Shown piece by piece: positions 1-3,387 of a DNA stretch of 5,340 nt. Positions within the stretch are counted from its first letter, which is position 1, and every line of letters begins with the position of its first letter. This DNA is from an uncultured Ruminococcus sp. (GTDB taxonomy: Bacteria > Bacillota > Clostridia > Oscillospirales > CAG-272): NCBI GenBank assembly GCA_902765885.1, contig CACXBN010000205.1, forward strand, positions 1-5,340. Direction: 5' to 3'. The notes under the pieces are model-generated. The model was given only the letters and a program-made list of their open reading frames with translations. It had not been told where the DNA came from and searched no databases. Position numbers and translations under genes: made by a program.

Positions 1-1849
1 CAACAGAGTCGCAAAAGTCGTAGGTGTTGAAACCGAAGGGTACACACATCACTTCGAGGACATCACAGACAACTACTCATGGGTTGACAGTGAACTCGGC
101 TGGCCGAGCACTGTAGGCATCATCAACGGCGTGTCTTCCACAAAATTCAATCCCGGCGGAGATCTTACGACCGAACAGGCGATCCTTATCACCTACAGGG
201 CGTTAACCGCCTTAAAATCCGAAATGTCCCTCATTAACCCCGATCCCGCAAAAAGAGTTATCATCTTCGGCGTTGACGGTGCAGGTGATTTCTTCAAAGA
301 TGCTGATACCCCGAGAATAGATGAAATATTCGCCAGCGGAGCCATTACTCACAATGCAGCCGCAGCATCTCCTTCGTACAGCGGAGTAAACTGGGGCTCG
401 ATATTACATGGTTCAGATCATGAGGTACACAGACTGAATAACAGTTCCGACACCCCATTCCCCGTGATTTCTTCGGTTCCGAGTATTTTTAAGGTCGTTC
501 GTGACTCTTATCCGGATGCCGATATCGCTTCGATAGTCCACTGGGAGATCATTAATAAAGGAATAATTGAGGATGCTGATGCAATAGGCATTTTCAAAGA
601 CAGCGGCAATGATGCGAGAGTATGCAGTAAAGTCATGGAATACCTTGACTCTCATGATCCAAAACTCCTGTATATGCACTTTGACGATGTGGATGAAGCC
701 GGACACTCAACCGGATACGGAAGCCCGACATATTTGCAAAGCATTAGCAATGTAGACGGATACATAGGTATGGTGTATGATAAGCTGGCAGAAAGAGGAC
801 TGCTTGATGACACCGTTCTTATTCTTACACCCGACCATGGCGGAACTTATAAGACCGACGATGACGGAAGCTCATCCGGAAGCCACGGCGGTTCATCGGA
901 TGAGGAGCTCACATGCATGGTTGCCATAACAGGCAAGAATGTGCAAAAAGGCGAATTCGGGAACATGATGCTCAAAGACATCGCCTCCATAGTGCTGTAT
1001 GCACTCGGAATCAGACAGCCGGATGGATATACATCCATGGTCCCATCAGGTGTTTTTGAGGGTGTTGAAGCCGGAACAAGACCGGTATATCATGAGTCGC
1101 ACCACACCAGATTCGCTCATGAAGGCGAAAGCACTCCCGTTTCAGGCTCCGGAAGTTACATAACTGATTTTTTCCCTGAAGAAGAGATAATATCATATTC
1201 CTCACTTGACGGCACAGTAAAAAATGAAGTTGGAAAAACAAGGGTAACGGGAAAAGGAAAAGTCCTGTACACCGACGGCTACTATGACACATCAGTTGAC
1301 GTTTCGGAAGGCGGATTTATTCTGTCAAGCTATGCGCCTGATACTTCCAGTTTCTCGGTATCATTCTGGTTTCTCGTCAAACCTACGGGAGAAGACGGTC
1401 CTATTATGACAAATCAGTACTATTACAGGTACAAGTATGTCGAAGGTGAAGTCGGTACGACATTGTCCCTCGACGGTTCATCACTGAGAGTGAGCGTAGG
1501 CAAGCTTTATTCCGTAGACGGCGGAGAAAGCGGTGACGAATGGTATGTTCCGCTTCCGTTTGATTACAGAGAAGGCTGGGTACATGCCGATTTCATCGTC
1601 AACAGAGAAGACAATAAGATAGGTGTTTCACTTGATTTCGGAGATACTGTATGGTTTGAGATTCCCGACGAATTCAAGAATGAGCCGTTCTCCGGCAACA
1701 CTCACGGTCTTCTTTTCGGCACAGACGTCACGGTCGCCAACCTCAGCCTCCCGCTTGAATATGATGACATTATTATTTTCAACAAGGCACTTACATCTTC
1801 GGATATAGACAAACTTGCAGAATATTACAGATATGAACCATTGAAATAG
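1..1849 (+). CDS. SLH-anchored alkaline-phosphatase-superfamily phosphodiesterase with C-terminal LamG-like domain (5' partial)
   Basis: Probable wall-bound extracellular phosphodiesterase, nucleotide pyrophosphatase or phosphatase; the substrate cannot be told. The first complete codon is at position 2 and the frame is open to the edge, so the N-terminus, presumably with a signal peptide and earlier SLH repeats, lies outside. About 50-220 encodes one SLH-type repeat (HFEDI, GIINGV, FNPGG, LTTEQA). About 257-1060 is the catalytic domain. Its two-metal ligands are all visible: Asp in FGVDG (275), nucleophile Ser in SYSGVNW (380) with Asn (389), Asp and His in DEAGHSTG (692, 704), Asp-His in TPDHGG (833, 836) and His in GSHGG (884). 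About 1180-1840 is a LamG/concanavalin-like beta-sandwich ending in the typical DDIIIFNKAL strand. A GTG at 131 could be read as a start, but it lies inside the SLH repeat and has no ribosome binding site. The superfamily call is firm; NPP/PDE versus phosphatase or sulfatase-like activity is open. Confidence 0.86.
   Translation, partial: NRVAKVVGVETEGYTHHFEDITDNYSWVDSELGWPSTVGIINGVSSTKFNPGGDLTTEQAILITYRALTALKSEMSLINPDPAKRVIIFGVDGAGDFFKDADTPRIDEIFASGAITHNAAAASPSYSGVNWGSILHGSDHEVHRLNNSSDTPFPVISSVPSIFKVVRDSYPDADIASIVHWEIINKGIIEDADAIGIFKDSGNDARVCSKVMEYLDSHDPKLLYMHFDDVDEAGHSTGYGSPTYLQSISNVDGYIGMVYDKLAERGLLDDTVLILTPDHGGTYKTDDDGSSSGSHGGSSDEELTCMVAITGKNVQKGEFGNMMLKDIASIVLYALGIRQPDGYTSMVPSGVFEGVEAGTRPVYHESHHTRFAHEGESTPVSGSGSYITDFFPEEEIISYSSLDGTVKNEVGKTRVTGKGKVLYTDGYYDTSVDVSEGGFILSSYAPDTSSFSVSFWFLVKPTGEDGPIMTNQYYYRYKYVEGEVGTTLSLDGSSLRVSVGKLYSVDGGESGDEWYVPLPFDYREGWVHADFIVNREDNKIGVSLDFGDTVWFEIPDEFKNEPFSGNTHGLLFGTDVTVANLSLPLEYDDIIIFNKALTSSDIDKLAEYYRYEPLK
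50..220 (+). other. S-layer homology (SLH) type repeat within the first gene
   Basis: The translation in frame 2 follows the SLH pattern: an opening F-x-D, an aromatic W about nine residues later, a central GI-x-x-G, then F-x-P-x-x-x-LT-x-EQA and a short helix. SLH modules bind secondary cell-wall polymers in Gram-positive bacteria, so this would hold the enzyme at the wall. The residues before it (codons 2-50) may be the tail of a preceding repeat. Bounds are approximate. Confidence 0.72.
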
Positions 1850-1850
1850 T

Positions 1851-1896
1851 AAAATCAGAAAATCCTGGAACACAATTCCATGAAGATTTTGATTTT
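1851..1896 (+). terminator. AT-rich hairpin after the phosphodiesterase gene, possible weak terminator
   Basis: An imperfect nested inverted repeat begins two bases after the TAG stop. TGGAA (1866-1870) pairs with TTCCA (1876-1880) around a 5-base loop. AAAATC (1859-1864) pairs with GATTTT (1885-1890), and an outer AAAATC (1851-1856) pairs with GATTTT (1891-1896). The right arm itself is T-rich, but there is no clean T-run and the stem is weak and interrupted. The position fits an end-of-gene signal before the next promoter; termination strength is doubtful. Confidence 0.42.
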
Positions 1897-1901
1897 AAGC
1901 A

Positions 1902-1930
1902 TTGATATTTGCTTTTCTTTTATATATAAT
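1902..1930 (+). promoter_or_regulatory. Sigma-A type promoter for the 188-aa protein gene
   Basis: A -35 box TTGATA (1902-1907) and a perfect -10 box TATAAT (1925-1930) are separated by exactly 17 bases, with T-rich spacer sequence. Transcription would start near 1937, giving a leader of about 55 nt before the ATG at 1992. The match is close to vegetative consensus, so expression is expected to be strong and independent of the gene to the left. Confidence 0.82.
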
Positions 1931-1942
1931 TGAATCAGATGA

Positions 1943-1956
1943 GCGCCTTTTGGCGC
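1943..1956 (+). other. Small GC hairpin at the predicted 5' end of the leader
   Basis: GCGCC (1943-1947) pairs perfectly with GGCGC (1952-1956) across a TTTT loop. It would begin about six bases after the predicted transcription start and lies about 24 bases ahead of the ribosome binding site. No T-run follows, so it is not a terminator. A 5'-end stem that protects mRNA is plausible; a protein-binding site is an alternative. It is too small to be a known riboswitch. Confidence 0.5.
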
Positions 1957-1991
1957 ACAACCGAACCTTTATCACAAGTAAGGAGAACAAC

Positions 1992-2558
1992 ATGGGACTT
2001 TTTGACAGCATTAAAAACAAAGTAAATGAAGTTGCTAAAATTGTCAATACTGCAGGCAGCGGCAACAAAACAGTTGAGGTAGTATTTGAAAAACTTCCTG
2101 AAAATGCAGAAGAATTCAAAGCACTTCCTCAGGCAAGCCTTTCCGATCCTTTCAACACTGCAGCTCTCACGGTTCTCGCTCTCTGCTTCTACCCCGAAAA
2201 CAAGGATGCATCCATTGAAATGCTTAACTTCCTTAAGGGTCCGAGCACACTGAGCAACGCCGAACTTCAGTTCTTAAAAGACCGCTTTGCTGATGCGGAC
2301 TATGTTCCGAGATCATATTTTGAAGGAGCCACCCCTGCAAACTCATATCTTCCTTCAGAGCCCTACACAGTAAAAGTCAGTGACAACCCGTACAGCTACA
2401 ACAATGAAAACTATGCTACCCTCTGGATCAAGTCTGGCGGAGCAGACAGCCCGAGACAGGTCACACTCAGAAAAGCAAAAGACAACAAATGGTATCTGTG
2501 GGAACAGTTCCTTCTTCCCGGAATCAGAAAACCGGAAAACGAGAACCCCTGGGCATAA
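1992..2558 (+). CDS. Conserved protein of unknown function, 188 aa (DUF6935-like)
   Basis: The start is the ATG at 1992: AAGGAG (1980-1985) lies six bases upstream. The frame stays open back to 1902, but that start would lie inside the promoter. The protein has no signal peptide or membrane segment and is probably cytoplasmic. Residues 1-20 (MGLFDSIKNK onward) form a short amphipathic helix. Residues 35-100 look helical, with a hydrophobic stretch at 56-67 (TAALTVLALCFY). Residues 101-178 are aromatic and beta-rich (DADYVPRSYFEG, YTVKVSDNPYSY, LWIKSGGADSPR, WYLWEQFLL). The protein ends in PWA. I recall this pattern, especially the SGGADSPR and WYLWEQF blocks, from a clostridial family named DUF6935; that name is from memory. 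No catalytic motif is visible and I assign no function. It stands alone between its own promoter and terminator. Confidence 0.88.
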   Translation: MGLFDSIKNKVNEVAKIVNTAGSGNKTVEVVFEKLPENAEEFKALPQASLSDPFNTAALTVLALCFYPENKDASIEMLNFLKGPSTLSNAELQFLKDRFADADYVPRSYFEGATPANSYLPSEPYTVKVSDNPYSYNNENYATLWIKSGGADSPRQVTLRKAKDNKWYLWEQFLLPGIRKPENENPWA

Positions 2559-2570
2559 TTAAAATAATAT

Positions 2571-2600
2571 ATCCGGTATCAATTGATACCGGATTTTTTC
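2571..2600 (+). terminator. Rho-independent terminator, perfect 24-bp palindrome
   Basis: ATCCGGTATC (2571-2580) pairs with GATACCGGAT (2585-2594) around AATT, followed by a run of Ts (2594-2599). It starts 12 bases after the TAA stop of the 188-aa protein gene. The left flank is A/T-rich, so on the minus strand the same hairpin is followed by a T-rich stretch and could act as a backup terminator for the convergent tRNA. Confidence 0.92.
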
Positions 2601-2603
2601 ATA

Positions 2604-2637
2604 TAAAAAAGAGATTTGCCCTGAAGCAGATCTCTTT
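2604..2637 (-). terminator. Rho-independent terminator of the tRNA-Val transcript
   Basis: Read on the minus strand, AAAGAGAT (2637-2630) pairs with ATCTCTTT (2615-2608). One mismatch leads into an inner TGC/GCA stem around a six-base loop. The minus strand then runs into six Ts, the As at 2605-2610 of the plus strand. The stem begins one base beyond the mature 3' end of the tRNA. It probably also ends any read-through transcript from the upstream protein cluster. Confidence 0.88.
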
Positions 2638-2638
2638 A

Positions 2639-2712
2639 TGGAAACATTGGGGCTCGAACCCAAGACCTCTCGGATGTGAACCGAACGCTCTGACCGGCTG
2701 AGCTATGCTTCC
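2639..2712 (-). tRNA. tRNA-Val (anticodon CAC)
   Basis: A complete 74-nt cloverleaf folds on the minus strand. The acceptor stem GGAAGCA pairs with TGTTTCC (one G-U), with discriminator A. The D arm is GCTC/GAGC with loop AGCCGGTCA. The anticodon stem TTCGG/CCGAG has one G-U pair and loop TTCACAT, placing CAC at 2678-2676, which reads GUG valine codons. The variable loop is AGGTC, and the T arm TTGGG/CCCAA has loop TTCGAGC. The 3' CCA is not encoded: TAA follows the discriminator, so CCA must be added by tRNA nucleotidyltransferase. It has its own promoter just upstream and a terminator just downstream. Confidence 0.95.
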
Positions 2713-2722
2713 AGCGCTTCGA

Positions 2723-2751
2723 ATTCTATCACAAATGACATTCAAAGTCAA
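2723..2751 (-). promoter_or_regulatory. Sigma-A type promoter of tRNA-Val
   Basis: On the minus strand, TTGACT (2751-2746) and TAGAAT (2728-2723) are separated by exactly 17 bases. The first tRNA base is at 2712, ten bases past the -10 box, so the 5' leader would be only about three or four bases. The -35 box lies seven bases past the stop codon of the upstream 82-aa protein gene, with no terminator between them. Confidence 0.85.
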
Positions 2752-2758
2752 TAGATGT

Positions 2759-3007
2759 TCATGACATGAAATCTTCCAGATCATCGTCGTCAAGATCGAA
2801 TTCACAATAGAATTCATCTATGTCATGTTCATCAAGATACTTGGTTCCTTCATGCCCTGAAGGCCTTCTTTTTTTTACTCCGTCGGTTCTTCCGCCTTTT
2901 TTCCTTTGCTTTGAAATACCGTCAAGAATAATATCCGCAATGGAATCGTTCGACTTTTTTCCATCATCAAAAATATCGTCAAGCAGCGAATTAAGATCAA
3001 AGCCCAT
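2759..3007 (-). CDS. Small charged protein of unknown function, 82 aa
   Basis: I do not recognise a family. Two ATGs in frame compete. The one at 3013 is only one base from the AAGGAG (3020-3015), whereas the one at 3007 is seven bases away, so I choose 3007; the longer form would be 84 aa. The charge pattern is split. Residues 1-31 are an acidic, helix-like segment (MGFDLNSLLDDIFDDGKK onward). Residues 33-50 are strongly basic (KQRKKGG, VKKRRPSG). Residues 57-82 are very acidic and aromatic, with DEFYCEFDLDDDDLEDF near the end. There is no signal peptide, membrane helix or metal motif, and only one Cys. It is the last gene of the minus-strand cluster, 23 bases after the membrane protein gene. 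A soluble, partly disordered partner of that protein is possible, but this is inference. Confidence 0.76.
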   Translation of the reverse strand: MGFDLNSLLDDIFDDGKKSNDSIADIILDGISKQRKKGGRTDGVKKRRPSGHEGTKYLDEHDIDEFYCEFDLDDDDLEDFMS

Positions 3008-3014
3008 GTCCATT

Positions 3015-3020
3015 CTCCTT
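3015..3020 (-). promoter_or_regulatory. Ribosome binding site deciding the start of the 82-aa protein
   Basis: AAGGAG on the minus strand is one base from the ATG at 3013 and seven from the ATG at 3007. Only the second spacing is normal for initiation, so the shorter protein is favoured. Confidence 0.75.
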
Positions 3021-3030
3021 TTTCATACCA

Positions 3031-3387
3031 TTATTGTACGTACTTGGTGAAATACAGGATCGTAGCCACAAGAACGAGGGCTGCCATGAGCACCCACATG
3101 AAAAACGGCAAATATGAGGCAAATCCCTTCTCACCGCTCTTTTTGATATCAATGTACCTCAGAACCGGTATAGCCGCAAAGCACACAAAATACAACGGGA
3201 GGAGAACATAAAGAGGTATGATTCCGGTAGTGAGATACAGCACTCCGATTATAACGGCAAACAGGCAGATGCCCATCTCGATCCATTTGAATTTTGTAAA
3301 TGGTTTAAGCCCCGGTATGGGATTGAGTTTTTCTTCTTCAAGTTCCTCTATTTTCTTGTTCTTCCCTGAATTGTCTTTGCTTTCCAT
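3031..3387 (-). CDS. Three-helix integral membrane protein of unknown function, 118 aa
   Basis: The N-terminal 33 residues are hydrophilic and rich in Lys and Glu (KNKKIEELEEEK), followed by a proline-containing linker. Three hydrophobic helices are clear, at about residues 35-53, 57-77 and 91-113. The segment between helices 2 and 3 is basic (RYIDIKKSGEKG). By the positive-inside rule this puts the N-terminus and that loop in the cytoplasm and the short C-terminus outside. No enzyme or transporter motif is visible and I recognise no family. The ATG at 3387 is the only reasonable start; it has just a weak purine-rich site (AGAGAGAAG) ahead of it. The first 40 nt overlap the end of the large surface-protein gene in another frame, which points to translational coupling and joint production with that membrane-anchored protein. 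Confidence 0.82.
   Translation of the reverse strand: MESKDNSGKNKKIEELEEEKLNPIPGLKPFTKFKWIEMGICLFAVIIGVLYLTTGIIPLYVLLPLYFVCFAAIPVLRYIDIKKSGEKGFASYLPFFMWVLMAALVLVATILYFTKYVQ

Noticed and set aside
131..133. GTG as the start codon of the phosphodiesterase gene
   Set aside because: It has no ribosome binding site, and an SLH-type repeat in the same frame extends across it to the window edge.
413..1292. Minus-strand frames inside the phosphodiesterase gene
   Set aside because: The plus strand encodes a complete catalytic domain with all expected motifs, so these are shadows.
1943..1956. Riboswitch or attenuator in the leader
   Set aside because: Only a 5-bp stem with no T-run and no alternative pairing that I can find; the leader is too short for a known riboswitch.
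1902..1991. N-terminal extension of the 188-aa protein by 30 residues
   Set aside because: The upstream start would lie in the -35 box of a strong promoter, while the ATG at 1992 has an ideal AAGGAG six bases away.
2571..2594. Perfect palindrome as a repressor operator
   Set aside because: It follows a stop codon and runs straight into a T-run, so it is explained by termination.
2639..2760. tRNA gene as an integration site for a mobile element
   Set aside because: There is no integrase, no repeated tRNA 3' end and no foreign-looking flank in the window.
2489..2817. Small reading frames on both strands across the terminator and tRNA
   Set aside because: They run through two terminators and a tRNA gene, and lack ribosome binding sites; chance frames.
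2820..3050. Plus-strand 76-aa frame opposite the 82-aa protein gene
   Set aside because: It is low-complexity Ser/Pro/Phe antisense sequence without a ribosome binding site; the minus-strand gene has a strong one and fits the operon.
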